The notes under the pieces are model-generated. The model made no database searches and had not been told where the DNA came from. It worked only from the letters and a program-made list of their open reading frames with translations. The translations under genes were made by a program, and so were the position numbers. Below are positions 9,401 to 20,525 of a stretch of 64,000 bases of DNA, piece after piece. Origin of the DNA: Mycolicibacterium tusciae JS617 (lineage in GTDB: Bacteria; Actinomycetota; Actinomycetes; Mycobacteriales; Mycobacteriaceae); contig NZ_KI912270.1 in NCBI RefSeq assembly GCF_000243415.2, positions 6,777,837 to 6,841,836 of the forward strand, given 5' to 3'. Within the stretch, counting starts at the first letter, position 1, and each line of letters opens with the position of its first letter.

Positions 9401-11352
9401 TTGAATCGGTCGATCTCGGCGCGGCCCTGCCAGATCGCGGTCACAGCGTCGGCAAAGCGCACCTGCGCGGCGTCGCGTTCAGGGCCCGGCGCCACCTCGG
9501 GAATGGACTTGTGCGGCGACATCTTGAATTGATAGATCCACACCGGCAACCCGTCGGGTCGGATCACGGTGAACGGCCGCTCCTCGAGCACCGCGACACC
9601 CATCGACTGCAGCATCGGCAGCAGGTCGCTCAGCGACGCGGATTGTCCACCCAGATACAGGGTGAGTTGCGCAATGTGCTCCTCGATGGCTTCGACGAGG
9701 ACCGGTCTGATCGAATTATCATGCAGCTCTTCGATGATCGCGATGTCATTGATCGCGTCTTGCGGGGCGAAGGCCTGCTTGTACGCCTCGGAAAAGGCCG
9801 TCGCATAGTGCTGGGCCTTTGACTGGTCGATGGAACCGGTCTTGACGGCGCCGATCAGCCGGTCCCCCCACGTGCGCGCCGCTTCGGTGAGCAGGTTCTG
9901 GATTCTGCTCTCATTCTTCATCGACATGTCGATGCCTGCCGGACGCGAACCGTCAGGCATTCGTACCGTGAAATGCACTACCGCCCAGGGCGATTCGCTG
10001 ACACGTGCGGTGTATTCGATACTGACCCCGCCGAGCTCGGAGACCAGAATCGCCTGCATCTCCAGCCGGACGTCGGTGGTATAGCGGTCACGGGGCAGAT
10101 AGACAAGGCACGAAACGAAGTGGGCGAGCGAATCGGCCCGCATGAACAGCAGCGTGCGCCGCCGAGAACCGAGGTCGACGACGGCCTTGACCATGTCGAG
10201 AAGTTCCTGGGCGGACAACGCGAACAGTTCCGAACGTGGAATGGTCTGGATGATGTCGAGCAGCAATTGGCCGGGATGGCTCGGGTCGCGCTGCGCTAGT
10301 GCCAAAGCCTCCCGCACCCGTGCTGAAATCAGCGGTATTTCAAGCACATTGGCATTGGTTGCGGCGACCGTGAACAGACCGACAAAGCGGTGTTCGACGG
10401 CCACGTCACCCGATTGCTCACGCACCACGACGATATAGGGGTACGCGCCGTAACGAAGGTAGCTCGGGATGGTGGCCTGAGCGAGTACGAGGAGGTCGTT
10501 GGCGTGGGTCAGCTGGGGCAGCACGTCCTGGCGTAGCCGCAGCACACCGAGCCGGCTGGCAAGGTCGACGGACGCGTGTCCGTCGCTGACCGAGCACCGC
10601 TGGTACCCCAACAGTATGAAGTGTCCGTCGGCGAGCCAACGAAGAAGCGCTGCAACATCCTTGCGATCACGTCCGGGAAACCGGCTACCGGGGTCCGCGT
10701 CGAGTTCGTGCGCCAGCCCGCGCATTGTCGCCGCCATCCCACTGGAGTCGATCGCGACCTGACGCGCGTCGGCCAGCACACCGGGCAGCTGTTGCGCGAC
10801 CTCGGCGAGGCCCTTGCTGTCGGTCGCCTGTGCGAGCTGGACGTGGATCCAGCACTCGTCGACGCCTTCGCGGGACGCCCCGACATCGGCGGGCGGCCGC
10901 AGGTCCAGCAGTTCGCCTGAGGGGCTGCGGCGCACCCGGAAGACCGGGTTCATGATCGCCGTGTATGACACTCCGAACCGGTGCAGCAGCACCGTCACCG
11001 AGTCCATCACCATCGGGGTGTAGTCGGTGACGATCTGCATCGCCGGGCCGAATCCCGCGGGATCGTCGGCTCCATACACCGCGACACGGGTTTCGCCGAT
11101 CGGCCGCACCCGGCCCAGCCGGTGATGTGCGGTCACCAGACCCGGCCCCATCATCTGCCGCGACGTCATGTCCACCGGCAGGGTTACCGACGCGTCGGCT
11201 GCAGGTGCGTCGTGCGGGCCGCGGTACGTATCGAGATAGGAATGCGCAAGCCGCGCGATCTGATCCGGGCTCAGCGCCTGAGACGCTCCAGCGCCGGCGC
11301 CACTGGCACCAGGGTCAGCTGGTCTCCGTGCGGCTCCCGGATTCACCGACAT
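6463..11352 (-). CDS. gdh: NAD-specific glutamate dehydrogenase, large (L-180) class
   Basis: A 1,629-residue protein of the bacterial 180-kDa GDH class. N-terminal ACT-like and regulatory segments cover roughly residues 1-700. The catalytic core follows with [21 protein letters not shown], the lysine-containing VGAKGGFVV and the NAD-binding [15 protein letters not shown], and a long helical C-terminal domain ends the protein. The start [10 protein letters not shown] has a good GAGGAG ribosome site. It interconverts glutamate and 2-oxoglutarate plus ammonium; in mycobacteria it runs catabolically and is inhibited by unphosphorylated GarA (known for the family, not visible here). It heads a coupled run: gdh, thioesterase, Rv2474c-like. 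The large plus-strand open frame opposite it (7615-9258) is an antisense shadow. Confidence 0.95.
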   Translation of the reverse strand: MSVNPGAARRPADPGASGAGAGASQALSPDQIARLAHSYLDTYRGPHDAPAADASVTLPVDMTSRQMMGPGLVTAHHRLGRVRPIGETRVAVYGADDPAGFGPAMQIVTDYTPMVMDSVTVLLHRFGVSYTAIMNPVFRVRRSPSGELLDLRPPADVGASREGVDECWIHVQLAQATDSKGLAEVAQQLPGVLADARQVAIDSSGMAATMRGLAHELDADPGSRFPGRDRKDVAALLRWLADGHFILLGYQRCSVSDGHASVDLASRLGVLRLRQDVLPQLTHANDLLVLAQATIPSYLRYGAYPYIVVVREQSGDVAVEHRFVGLFTVAATNANVLEIPLISARVREALALAQRDPSHPGQLLLDIIQTIPRSELFALSAQELLDMVKAVVDLGSRRRTLLFMRADSLAHFVSCLVYLPRDRYTTDVRLEMQAILVSELGGVSIEYTARVSESPWAVVHFTVRMPDGSRPAGIDMSMKNESRIQNLLTEAARTWGDRLIGAVKTGSIDQSKAQHYATAFSEAYKQAFAPQDAINDIAIIEELHDNSIRPVLVEAIEEHIAQLTLYLGGQSASLSDLLPMLQSMGVAVLEERPFTVIRPDGLPVWIYQFKMSPHKSIPEVAPGPERDAAQVRFADAVTAIWQGRAEIDRFNELVLRAGLTWQQVAILRSYAKYLRQAGFPYSQSHIETVINDNAATARSLVELFEALFCPTSPTDDEPRRRDAQAAAAAVAADIDALVSLDTDRVLRAFASMIQATLRTNYFVSGQESARAQNVLSFKLNPGLIDELPLPRPRFEIFVYSPRVEGVHLRFGHVARGGLRWSDRKEDFRTEVLGLVKAQAVKNAVIVPVGAKGGFVVKDPPSPTGDAATDRDAQRAEGVACYRLFISGLLDVTDNVDKATGNVVTPTDVVRRDGDDAYLVVAADKGTATFSDIANEVAQSYGFWLGDAFASGGSVGYDHKAMGITAKGAWESVKRHFREMGVDTQSEDFTVVGVGDMSGDVFGNGMLLSNHIRLLAAFDHRHIFIDPDPDAATSWDERKRLFELPRSSWEDYNASLISEGGGVYSREQKAIGISEQARTALGIEDGVDELTPPALMKAILRAPADLLFNGGIGTYIKAESQSDADVGDRANDPVRVNGNQVRAKVIGEGGNLGVTSLGRIEFDLAGGRINTDALDNSAGVDCSDHEVNIKILIDSLVTAGKVRPEDRTELLLSMTDEVGHLVLKDNVDQNDLLGTSRANSASLLPVHARMIKDFVQDRGLNRGLEALPSEKEIGRRAEIGIGLTSPELATLMAHVKLALKDDVLASDLPDQEAFASRLPVYFPVRLRDEFSADIRSHQLRREIVTTMLVNDLVDTSGISYAYRVMEDVGVGPVDAVRSYAATNAIFRIGEVLRQIRAASDNGVSVAVSDRMTLDLRRLIDRAGRWLLNYRPQPLAVGAEINRFAAKVAALTPRMSEWLRGDDQAIVDKEAREFASHGVSKDLAYMVATGLYQYSLLDVIDIADIVDREPAEVADTYFALMDHFNTDSLLTAVSRLEREDRWHSLARLAIRDDIYGSLRALCFDVLAVGEPDENGVEKIAEWELTNSSRVSRARRTLAEIYEGGELDLATLSVAARQIRSMTRTSGTGTSG

Positions 11353-11445
11353 GCCACGCTCCTCGCCTGTACCCGCGGACCGTCCGTCGTTGGATAACGC
11401 CGCCGGCCCGATGAGCAGACGACGCCGTGGCCCGCACGATGGACA

Positions 11446-13119
<1,674 letters not shown>

Positions 13120-13180
13120 GCCGTGGTGTTGCCTTTCCGAAGAATTGCGAGTCGTTGGGATTTCCCGCGCACCATCGTAG

Positions 13181-13225
13181 GCGTGGCCTGAGTCGGCTCT
13201 GACGACAGCGTGGCCTGAGCTGGCT
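13181..13225. repeat. Imperfect 18-bp direct repeat pair
   Basis: GCGTGGCCTGAGTCGGCT at 13181-13198 recurs as GCGTGGCCTGAGCTGGCT at 13208-13225. The second copy ends on the stop codon of the SSB-like gene. The pair fills most of the spacer between that gene and ettA. Confidence 0.4.
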
Positions 13226-13742
13226 ATGCGGTCAGAGGCAACGCCTGCCCGTCGACGGCCGAGTCCTCGTCCTGCGCGTCGTACTCCGGGTCGTGGTCGT
13301 CGGACACTCCGTCATCGTCCGAGTCGTTGCCGACGCCCTCATCCGCCCCAGCTGCAGCTGACGTCCGCTCGTCGGCCGGTTCGGCGCGCCGACGAGACTC
13401 GATGCGGGCGATGCACCTCGCCAGATCTGGGCCCACTGAGGTGGCCCGTACCTCTACCGACGAACGGCGGTTGCCTTCTTTGTCCTCGTACTCGCTGGTG
13501 TGTACATGACCAACCACGATCACCGCGTCACCCTTCCCGAGGGCCGCACCGACGCCGGTGACCAGCTTTCCCCAGCAGTTGACCGTGACGAAGAACGAGT
13601 TGCCGGGCTCCCACTGCCCGTCCGATGTGCGGCGACGGGAATTGCTCGCCACCCGAAACTTGATGAGCTCCTGATCGCCGACCCGCTTGCGGTCGGGTTT
13701 TGTGACGATGTTGCCGACCACGGTGATTGGTGTCTCGAACAT
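13224..13742 (-). CDS. Second single-stranded DNA-binding protein (SsbB-like, Rv2478c)
   Basis: A 172-residue protein. The N-terminal OB fold (residues 1-110) has the SSB pattern TPITVVGNIVTKPDRKRV, FFVTVNCWGKLV and VIVVGHVHTSEYEDKEGN. An acidic low-complexity tail follows (ADEGVGNDSDDDGVSDDHDPEYDAQDED by position, about residues 130-165). The main housekeeping SSB is normally next to rpsF/rplI, so this is the paralogue. The ATG at 13742 has GGAAGG a few bases upstream; an ATG at 13757 overlaps that site. The tail ends QALPLTA, unlike the canonical DDDIPF tip, so it may not recruit the usual SSB partners. Paralogous SSBs are linked to competence or stress in other actinobacteria. Confidence 0.85.
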   Translation of the reverse strand: MFETPITVVGNIVTKPDRKRVGDQELIKFRVASNSRRRTSDGQWEPGNSFFVTVNCWGKLVTGVGAALGKGDAVIVVGHVHTSEYEDKEGNRRSSVEVRATSVGPDLARCIARIESRRRAEPADERTSAAAGADEGVGNDSDDDGVSDDHDPEYDAQDEDSAVDGQALPLTA

Positions 13743-13858
13743 GGTGGTTCCTTCCATTCATTACTTGCGACGCCCGTCGGGCGGCGCGTCGGTGACACAG
13801 CCATTGACCGTCGGGCCGCTGACATCCACGCCGCACACGCGGGCCGGACACGGCCGGC

Positions 13859-13895
13859 TGTGGACGAGTCCGCGATTGTGGATAGCTGTGGGCGG
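13859..13895 (+). other. Cluster of TGTGGNNNN motifs, weakly DnaA-box-like
   Basis: TGTGGACGA, TGTGGATAG and TGTGGGCGG occur within 37 bases in the gap (13743-14016) between the divergent SSB-like and allophanate-like genes. The middle copy differs from a DnaA box complement at one base. Nothing else is seen in this 274-bp gap apart from the two presumed promoters. Confidence 0.2.
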
Positions 13896-14002
13896 GTCCG
13901 CCGCGGAGGAGCCCGTGTTGCGGATCAGGAAGTCGACACCGGCCGTGTGCGTTGACCTCCCGTTCGGCCGGCGTTCACCGCTCGACGTGGCGGCCTGACC
14001 CG

Positions 14003-14008
14003 TAAGTT
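14003..14008 (+). promoter_or_regulatory. Candidate -10 element, leaderless start
   Basis: TAAGTT followed by eight bases and the ATG at 14017. Confidence 0.35.
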
Positions 14009-14016
14009 GAAACGCC

Positions 14017-14415
14017 ATGAGCGAGGACCTTGAGTTGGTGGTGTTCGGCGCCCACCTGCGAGGCGGGCCACTGGCACACCAACTGACGGATTTGGATGCG
14101 AGGTGGGTAGGCGACATCACAACGGCGCCGCGATACCGGATGTCTGTGTTGCCGACCGACCCGCCCAAACCCGCGGTCTCCCGCGTGCCCGAGGGTGAGC
14201 CGGGCGCCTCGCTCACGGGACACCTATGGCTGCTCTCCCCGAGGGCGCTGGGCTTGTTCCTGGCGGCGTTGCCCGCGCCGATGCAGCTCGGCAAGGTCGA
14301 GTTCGACGACGGCACATGGCGGACCGGATTCAGTTGCGAGGCCACGGCCGCCACCGGACCCGATATCAGCCGGTACGGCAGCTGGCCGGCGGCGATTGCG
14401 GCGGGTGCGGTCTAG
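14017..14415 (+). CDS. Allophanate hydrolase C-terminal-domain-like protein
   Basis: A 132-residue protein that matches the C-terminal domain of allophanate hydrolase (gamma-glutamyl-cyclotransferase-like fold): VVFGAHLRGGPLAHQL, ITTAPRYRMSVLPTDPPKP, then LGKVEFDDGTWRTGFSCE and a closing DISRYGSWPAAIAAG. In bacterial allophanate hydrolases this domain follows an amidase and helps turn N-carboxycarbamate over; here it stands alone, with no amidase domain. The stand-alone version could act on another small amide or be a structural relative. A TAAGTT hexamer eight bases upstream supports the start. Confidence 0.75.
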   Translation: MSEDLELVVFGAHLRGGPLAHQLTDLDARWVGDITTAPRYRMSVLPTDPPKPAVSRVPEGEPGASLTGHLWLLSPRALGLFLAALPAPMQLGKVEFDDGTWRTGFSCEATAATGPDISRYGSWPAAIAAGAV

Positions 14416-14454
14416 GCGCCCATCGGGAATCAGCGAGCCTCACGGCAGCCGAAG

Positions 14455-16461
14455 CTACCGCTGCTGGTCCTCGCGGCGGGCGAGTTCGGCGAGCATCGCG
14501 TTGTAGGCGGCGAGGTCAGCATCGTCGTCACGGTCGGCGGCGCGATCGAGCCGCTTAGCGGTGCGGTCGTCGCTGCGTCGCCACTGGATCAGCAGCGCGA
14601 CTATCACAATAACGAGCGGTAACTCCCCTGCCGCCCAGGCAATTCCACCGCCAAGGCGCTGGTCGCCGAGCAGGTCGGTATGCCAGTAGAGCTGCAGCGA
14701 TTTGTAGAACGGCTCTCCCAGTACCGTGTTCGTGCTCATCAACACGACACCGAAGAACGCGTGGAACGGCAGCGAGGCGAACACCATTGCGACCTTGCCG
14801 AGGGGCGGGATCGGGCGCGGTGTCGGGTCGACGCCGATTACCACCCAATAGAACAGATAGCCGGTCAGCAGGAAGTGCAGGTTCATGGCGAGGTGGGCGG
14901 AGTGGCTGTCCACCGCCGCGTCGAAGATCCCGCCGAAGTACAGCCCGTAGAACCCGCCGACGAACAGGATGGTCGCCACGATCGGATTGGTGAGCACCTT
15001 CGACACTCGTGAGTGCAGGGCAGCAAGTAGCCACTCCCGCGGGCCGGGGGGCTCGTTGCGTCCCGCCGCGGGCAATGCCCTCAGCGCAAGCGTGACCGGA
15101 GCGCCGAGCACGAGCAGGATGGGAGCCAGCATCGACAGCAGCATGTGCGCAGCCATGTGCATGCTGAACATGGCAGGCATGTAGCGACCGACACCCGACG
15201 ATGTCGCGAACAGCACAACCAGACATCCCAGCAGCCACGCCACGGTCCGGCCGACCGGCCATGCATCGCCGCGGCGTCGCAGCCTGACCACGGCAACCAC
15301 ATACACGAGTGCGACCACGATTGCCGCCGTGCCGAATACCAAGTCGAAGCGCCAGTCGAACAGGATGCGGGTCAGCGTGGGGGGCCCTGCGAGGTCGTAG
15401 CCGATCTCAATCGCCGGGATCGAGGGATTGAAGATCGGGGGCGGGGGCGGCGGTGTCCGGCCCAAAGCGACAGCGACACCGAACGTCAGCCCGAATACCA
15501 CGGCTTCGACAAGCGCCAACCTGATCAGTGGGCCGCGCGCGCCCGGATCCGACTTCAGCGCGCCAAGACCGCGGCCTCTTTGCAGCCAGCCGATCGCGCC
15601 GAGCACACACAACGCGACCGTCTTGGCCAGAATCAGCCAGCCGTAGTTGGTATCGAACAGGTCCGCGGGTTGCACGCGGACGAGGGCGTTGATGACACCA
15701 CTGAGGGCCATGGCCACAAAGCACCACAGTGCGACCAGCGAGAACCGACGCGCGGCCAGATAGGCATGCTCGCCGCCGCGGAGGGCATGAACCAGCAGCG
15801 CCAAGAGACCGCCCGCCCACAGCGCGCCGGCCACCAAGTGGATGAGCAGGCTGTTGGTGGCCAGATCGTGCGAGCCGCCCGACGACGAATGACCGGTCAG
15901 CGCGAGCGGCAGCAGCGCGGCCAATGACCCGGCGAACAGCAGCGGCGTCGGCGACCATCGCAACACCGGGATGCTGGCGATCGTCACGGCGGCGGCGATG
16001 AGCGCGGTCCACCGCCAGGCGCCGGCGATCTCGACCAGGCTCGCCACCGACCAGATCGCCGACGGGTCGAGACGCGAGGCCAACGGCTTGCCGGTGACGT
16101 CGGAGACGGTGAGGGGCACCAACAGCGCCGCGCACACGGTCCAAACTCCGGAGGCGACGGTGCCGAGCCGCAGCGCACGGTAGCCGCCGGCGTCGAGAAC
16201 TCCGTTGGACTGCGGCGGCACCAGGAATGCGGCCAGTAGAAACGACCCGACCGCGACCACGGCGGCGATCTCCCCCGCCGCCCGCACAAACGGCAGGCCA
16301 TAGGTGGTCACCGGGCCGGGATCGGGCAGCCCCGTTGCGGTCAGCGCGTCCGTGAGCGACAACGCGCCCAGCCCCGCGGCGGTCGCGCCTGCCAGCACAG
16401 CCACCCCGGCGAGCACCGGCCACACCGCGCTGCTGCGCACGCTGGAGGCGACCGTCGTCAT
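14455..16461 (-). CDS. CopD / CtaG fusion membrane protein (copper / cytochrome oxidase assembly)
   Basis: A 668-residue polytopic membrane protein. The N-terminal half (residues ~1-330) is CopD-like, with many hydrophobic helices and the copper-transport type segment LIHLVAGALWAGGLLALLVHALRGG. The C-terminal half is a caa3-type CtaG domain with MFSMHMAAHMLLSMLAP and the histidine/aromatic segments of the family. The ATG at 16461 is chosen because TACCCT ends six bases upstream (leaderless pattern); an ATG at 16491 would lie upstream of that promoter. It is likely to bring copper to the oxidase, in line with Rv0102-type proteins. The last residues (AELARREDQQR) are cytosolic and charged. Confidence 0.88.
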   Translation of the reverse strand: MTTVASSVRSSAVWPVLAGVAVLAGATAAGLGALSLTDALTATGLPDPGPVTTYGLPFVRAAGEIAAVVAVGSFLLAAFLVPPQSNGVLDAGGYRALRLGTVASGVWTVCAALLVPLTVSDVTGKPLASRLDPSAIWSVASLVEIAGAWRWTALIAAAVTIASIPVLRWSPTPLLFAGSLAALLPLALTGHSSSGGSHDLATNSLLIHLVAGALWAGGLLALLVHALRGGEHAYLAARRFSLVALWCFVAMALSGVINALVRVQPADLFDTNYGWLILAKTVALCVLGAIGWLQRGRGLGALKSDPGARGPLIRLALVEAVVFGLTFGVAVALGRTPPPPPPIFNPSIPAIEIGYDLAGPPTLTRILFDWRFDLVFGTAAIVVALVYVVAVVRLRRRGDAWPVGRTVAWLLGCLVVLFATSSGVGRYMPAMFSMHMAAHMLLSMLAPILLVLGAPVTLALRALPAAGRNEPPGPREWLLAALHSRVSKVLTNPIVATILFVGGFYGLYFGGIFDAAVDSHSAHLAMNLHFLLTGYLFYWVVIGVDPTPRPIPPLGKVAMVFASLPFHAFFGVVLMSTNTVLGEPFYKSLQLYWHTDLLGDQRLGGGIAWAAGELPLVIVIVALLIQWRRSDDRTAKRLDRAADRDDDADLAAYNAMLAELARREDQQR

Positions 16462-16467
16462 GCGTTC

Positions 16468-16473
16468 AGGGTA
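16468..16473 (-). promoter_or_regulatory. Candidate -10 element, leaderless start of the CopD/CtaG gene
   Basis: Minus-strand TACCCT ends six bases before the ATG at 16461. Confidence 0.4.
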
Positions 16474-16515
16474 TGGCGTGCGCTGCGTCACCCCGCAGGT
16501 GACAGCCGGGCGACG

Positions 16516-18858
16516 CTACGCCAGTTCGGTGCGGACGCTGCGGCGCGCTATCTCGCGCGCATAGAACTGCTCGCGCGAGAACTGCTCGACCTTCTCCATA
16601 TCGCGCAGGATCGCGCGAAGCTCGTCGCGAAACGCTGTGCGTCGATCGCCCAGATCGGCCGCGGGGGTCAGCAGATTCTGGTCCGCGACCACTTGACGTG
16701 CCGTCGCGAACAACAGAGCCGATACCGACTCATTGCTGTGCACCCGTTCCTGGGCGACATACTGATTGCCCAGTCCCAACGCGCGTTTGGTCAGTTCTTT
16801 CTCGTCGATGTCTGCGGGTGAGTCGCGCAAAACATCCGCCACGATCTCGTAAGCCTCGAAGAACGGCCGCAGCATGGCGCCCGCGATCAGCGGACGCTTC
16901 GCACGCAACAGCCCGTCGACGTCACCCGACGCGACGTGCGATTCCCAATCCTCGTGCTGCCACGACATCTCTTCGGCCACGTGCTCGCGGAACGCGGCGG
17001 AGTCGGCGAAGTAGAAATCGAATTTCAACAGGTCCCGCAACCGCATCGCCTGACTCCAGAACGCTTCCAACCGATCTTCATCGGCACGCCCCGAATAGGC
17101 GAGGGCCAACTCGACGATCGACGTCTCCAGAAACACGTCGATCAGCGTGTTGCGGTAGAACGCCGCCTCATGCTCATCCTCCGGGGCGATCCGCCAGACC
17201 GGCTCTCGGCCTCCGTCGACACACGTGACCGGGTGGCGGTTGGACAGGGCGTCCAGCGCGGCACGAACCCCGTCGGGCGTCCTCAGCCGCAGCGCGCTGT
17301 TGGTCATCGGAGTCTGTTTGCGCTCCAGGTAGTCCAGCGAGTCCTGAAGGGTGTGATGCAGTTGATCAAGTGTCAGGGCAACCCCACGGGTGGTCAGCAG
17401 CAGCGCCGATACCAATGCGGTCGCGTTGACCGGTGTGGCCCGCAGTATCCGCCATGCCACCTCGAAGGCCATCTTCTGCATGGCAAGGCGTTTCGCGGCG
17501 TCGTCGGTGGCCATCGGGCCGTGCGGCGCGCCCAGGTATTCGCGCATCGACACCGCTTCGGGAAAGCGGACATAGATCTTGCCGTAGTTGCGCTCGCCCT
17601 GCGCCTTGATGAAGTTGTACAACCACGACAGGCCTTCGGGAGTCTTCTCACCACCCTGCGCGTACGCCGCATACTCCGCGGTTTCGTGCAACTGGTCGAA
17701 GCTGATCGAAACAGGCTGCAGCAAAATGTCATCGCTGCGACCGTCGAGATAGGCGTCGGCAACATAGGCGAGCAGACCCAGCTTGGGCGGCAACATCTTT
17801 CCGGTCCGCGAGCGAGTGCCCTCGATCGACCAGCTGAGGTTGAATCGCTTCTCGACGATGTAGCCGACGAACTGCCGCAACACGTACTTGTAGAGCGGGT
17901 CATCGAGCTTTCGCCGCAGGAAGATGACGCCCGAGTGGCGCATCAGCGGACCCATGAATCCGAACGACAGGTTGATGCCCGCAAACGTATGAACCGGAGG
18001 TAATCGGTTCTCCTGCATCGCCACCGGCACGATCACGCCGTCCAGATAGGACCTGTGCGAGAACAGCAGCACAGCCGGATGGTTCTCCAGGCTGCCGCGC
18101 ATCGCCTCCACCTGGGCGCGGTCGTAGTCGACATGGGGATCGAAGCCGCGGCTGAATATGGCGCGACCGAGCGAAGGGATCAGATCGACCGAGAACCGGC
18201 TCCATCCGGTGGAGAGTTCGTCGAGCATCTCTCCCGCTGTTTCGACGTCCGCACCCGGGATCTGTTCCAGGCCTTCGCGAAAACGAGCGGAGGCCAGTAC
18301 TTCGGGCTTCATCAGTCGCGGGGACTTGTACTCCGGTCCAAGCAGTCGCAGCTCGACCCGCTCGATCGCCAGGGCCGCGCGACGCAACACAAACCGCGCG
18401 AATTCACGCGAGTTCTCGGCCACTGTCGTGTCGGCCCACTGTTGGCGGAGCTCCGAAACTTTTGCAGGCTCACCGGCGACCACCCGGGCACGAGACGGGT
18501 CCCTGCGCAGGATTCGGCGCTGCAGAAGCTCCGGCGGCCGGTAGGTGTCGCGACCTGACAGCAGCGCCACCACCTTTGAGCGTGTCGGCAACCCGCCCGG
18601 CACCCAGAACACTCGCACCGGCACGACGGATCTATCCTCGTCGGCCTCCAGCTCAGCCACGAGCTGCGCAAGCACGCCGGGCGGTGGATCGTCGGCGGGT
18701 AGCCGCAAGACGTCGACCTTGGAGTCGGGATTCTCGCGGTGCTGTTGCTCCAGCCAATCGTTGAGCAGTTCCTGCTCGGCGGGCGAGGACACCGATGCGA
18801 GCACGAGCGCGTCGCCGGTGGGGGTGAACGGCGCGAATCGGTCCGGGGGGACGTTCAC
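16516..18858 (-). CDS. plsB2: Glycerol-3-phosphate 1-O-acyltransferase PlsB2
   Basis: A 780-residue acyltransferase of the PlsB type, the usual size. The catalytic HX4D block is FSHRSYLDG (residues ~266-274), followed by the substrate block FLRRKL and the [20 protein letters not shown] block that binds glycerol-3-phosphate. It transfers an acyl chain from acyl-CoA or acyl-ACP to the sn-1 position, the first step of phospholipid and triacylglycerol synthesis. The GTG start at 18858 overlaps the plsC stop as GTGA, so it is coupled to plsC. It is the third gene of the WS/DGAT-plsC-plsB2 operon, the order found in M. tuberculosis Rv2484c-Rv2482c. Confidence 0.95.
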   Translation of the reverse strand: MNVPPDRFAPFTPTGDALVLASVSSPAEQELLNDWLEQQHRENPDSKVDVLRLPADDPPPGVLAQLVAELEADEDRSVVPVRVFWVPGGLPTRSKVVALLSGRDTYRPPELLQRRILRRDPSRARVVAGEPAKVSELRQQWADTTVAENSREFARFVLRRAALAIERVELRLLGPEYKSPRLMKPEVLASARFREGLEQIPGADVETAGEMLDELSTGWSRFSVDLIPSLGRAIFSRGFDPHVDYDRAQVEAMRGSLENHPAVLLFSHRSYLDGVIVPVAMQENRLPPVHTFAGINLSFGFMGPLMRHSGVIFLRRKLDDPLYKYVLRQFVGYIVEKRFNLSWSIEGTRSRTGKMLPPKLGLLAYVADAYLDGRSDDILLQPVSISFDQLHETAEYAAYAQGGEKTPEGLSWLYNFIKAQGERNYGKIYVRFPEAVSMREYLGAPHGPMATDDAAKRLAMQKMAFEVAWRILRATPVNATALVSALLLTTRGVALTLDQLHHTLQDSLDYLERKQTPMTNSALRLRTPDGVRAALDALSNRHPVTCVDGGREPVWRIAPEDEHEAAFYRNTLIDVFLETSIVELALAYSGRADEDRLEAFWSQAMRLRDLLKFDFYFADSAAFREHVAEEMSWQHEDWESHVASGDVDGLLRAKRPLIAGAMLRPFFEAYEIVADVLRDSPADIDEKELTKRALGLGNQYVAQERVHSNESVSALLFATARQVVADQNLLTPAADLGDRRTAFRDELRAILRDMEKVEQFSREQFYAREIARRSVRTELA

Positions 18859-20525
18859 GACCGGCCCTTCGGGGTCGCCTTCTTCGTCGCTGTCTTCTTG
18901 GCGGGGGTCTTCTTGGCAGCCACCTTCTTCGCCGTCACCTTCGTGGTTGTCGCCTTCTTGGCGGTCTTACTCGGCGTGGACTTCTTCGCGGGCGGCTTCC
19001 TCGGGTTCTTGGCCTTCTTACGGGTGTACAACGCCGGAGTGGGCAGCTTGTCCTGCGGCCAATCTTTCAGCGTGTCGAGGTAGAGCTGGCGCACCTCGGC
19101 AATACGGTCGGACAGCTCGTCGTGCGTCCAATCATCCACGGGGATCGGCGGATAGACCACGACATCGACGATTCCGGGATTGAACGTGCTCGAGTCGCGG
19201 GCGGCGATAACCTCGGCATTGCGAATGACGATGGGTACGACCGGGATTCCCGCCGACATCGCAATTCGGAACGGGCCCTTCTTGAACGGACCGACCTCGG
19301 TGGTGTCCAGCCGGGTACCCTCGGGCGCGATCAGAATTGAAAGACCCTTACGGGCCAACTCCTCGACCTTCTTGAGCCCCTCGACGGCCTTCTGGGGATC
19401 GTCGCGGTCGATGAACGCCGCATCCATGATCTTGCCCATCGTGCCGACGATCGGGTCCTTCTCCAGTTCCTTTTTGCCCACTGAAGTGAAATTGGATTCG
19501 ACCAGTCGTCCGGCGATCATCGGGTCTGCTTGGTTTCGGTGGTTGAAGATGAACACCGCCGGTCGCTCGACCGTCAGGTTCTCCTTGCCCAGCACGTTCA
19601 GCTCGACCCCGATGGTCGTGAGAAGTGTCTTACCGAAGGTCGACGTGAAGAAGTTGACGCCGGTGCGCCGGTTCTGGGTCAGCAGACCGAGGCCGATTGC
19701 GCCCGCGGCGATCGGCACCATCGACGCGATGCCGACGGCCGTACGCAGCTGTGACACCGGACTGCTGCCACTACGACTGCTGAATCTCAGCACCGGCCAA
19801 CCGCGCTTGGCCGCGACCGCCGCGAGCTTGCCCGCCGGATTCGTTGGCCGCGGATTGCCGACCAGATACATCAGCGCGACGTCTTCGTCACCGTCGGCGT
19901 AGAAGTAGCTCTTCGACAGGTCGACACCGTTCTTGGAGGCGAACGCCTGCACCGCTCTGGCCTTGCCGGGACCCCAGATGATGGGAGTGAGGACCTCGCC
20001 GGTCAGCAGTCCGTGCTCGTCGGTTTCGAACTTGTTGCTCAACACGTTGTCGATGCCCAAGAACCGTGCGACGGGCTCGACCTGCACCGTCAACGCGGAC
20101 GAGCTGAGCACCACGGTGTGACCACGGGCCATGTGAGCACGCACCAGCTCGCGCATCTCGGGATAGATGCGGCCGACGATCTTCTGCACGAAAAGGCGCT
20201 CGGCCAGTTCATCGATGTCGGCGAGCGAATTGCCACGCAGCATGCGGGCGCCCTTACCGATGAGATCCTCGAATTCGGAGCGACCGAGCTGGTGGTTGAG
20301 CCCGGCCTGCACCATGCCGATGAACTCCCCTACCGACATCTGGCGGCGACGCAACCGGTCCTGCGTCATGATCACGCCGGTGAAACCGGCGACCAACGTG
20401 CCGTCGAGATCGAAGAACGCGCCGACCTCGGGGCCAGGCGGGCTGGCCTGGATCTCGGCGACCGAGCCCGGCAGCCGCATGGTCCTGCGTATGGCCTGCG
20501 AACCTTGACCATTTCCCGAAGTCAT
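18855..20525 (-). CDS. plsC: HAD phosphatase / PlsC acyltransferase fusion with Lys-Ala-rich tail
   Basis: A 556-residue fusion. Residues ~30-250 form a HAD/SerB-like domain ([11 protein letters not shown] with the Asp nucleophile, [11 protein letters not shown]). Residues ~300-490 form a 1-acylglycerol-3-phosphate acyltransferase with HX4[11 protein letters not shown] and the EGTR block PEGTRLD. The last ~55 residues are almost only Lys, Ala, Thr and Pro in PAKKAT-like repeats, as in histone H1-like tails. The fusion could make phosphatidic acid and then dephosphorylate a lipid phosphate, but the second activity is inferred. The ATG at 20525 overlaps the upstream stop as ATGA. It corresponds to Rv2483c. 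Confidence 0.93.
   Translation of the reverse strand: MTSGNGQGSQAIRRTMRLPGSVAEIQASPPGPEVGAFFDLDGTLVAGFTGVIMTQDRLRRRQMSVGEFIGMVQAGLNHQLGRSEFEDLIGKGARMLRGNSLADIDELAERLFVQKIVGRIYPEMRELVRAHMARGHTVVLSSSALTVQVEPVARFLGIDNVLSNKFETDEHGLLTGEVLTPIIWGPGKARAVQAFASKNGVDLSKSYFYADGDEDVALMYLVGNPRPTNPAGKLAAVAAKRGWPVLRFSSRSGSSPVSQLRTAVGIASMVPIAAGAIGLGLLTQNRRTGVNFFTSTFGKTLLTTIGVELNVLGKENLTVERPAVFIFNHRNQADPMIAGRLVESNFTSVGKKELEKDPIVGTMGKIMDAAFIDRDDPQKAVEGLKKVEELARKGLSILIAPEGTRLDTTEVGPFKKGPFRIAMSAGIPVVPIVIRNAEVIAARDSSTFNPGIVDVVVYPPIPVDDWTHDELSDRIAEVRQLYLDTLKDWPQDKLPTPALYTRKKAKNPRKPPAKKSTPSKTAKKATTTKVTAKKVAAKKTPAKKTATKKATPKGRS

Noticed and set aside
13761..14354. 197-codon minus-strand frame upstream of the SSB paralogue
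   Set aside because: It overlaps the allophanate-like gene on the other strand and contains no recognisable motif; the plus-strand gene is well supported.
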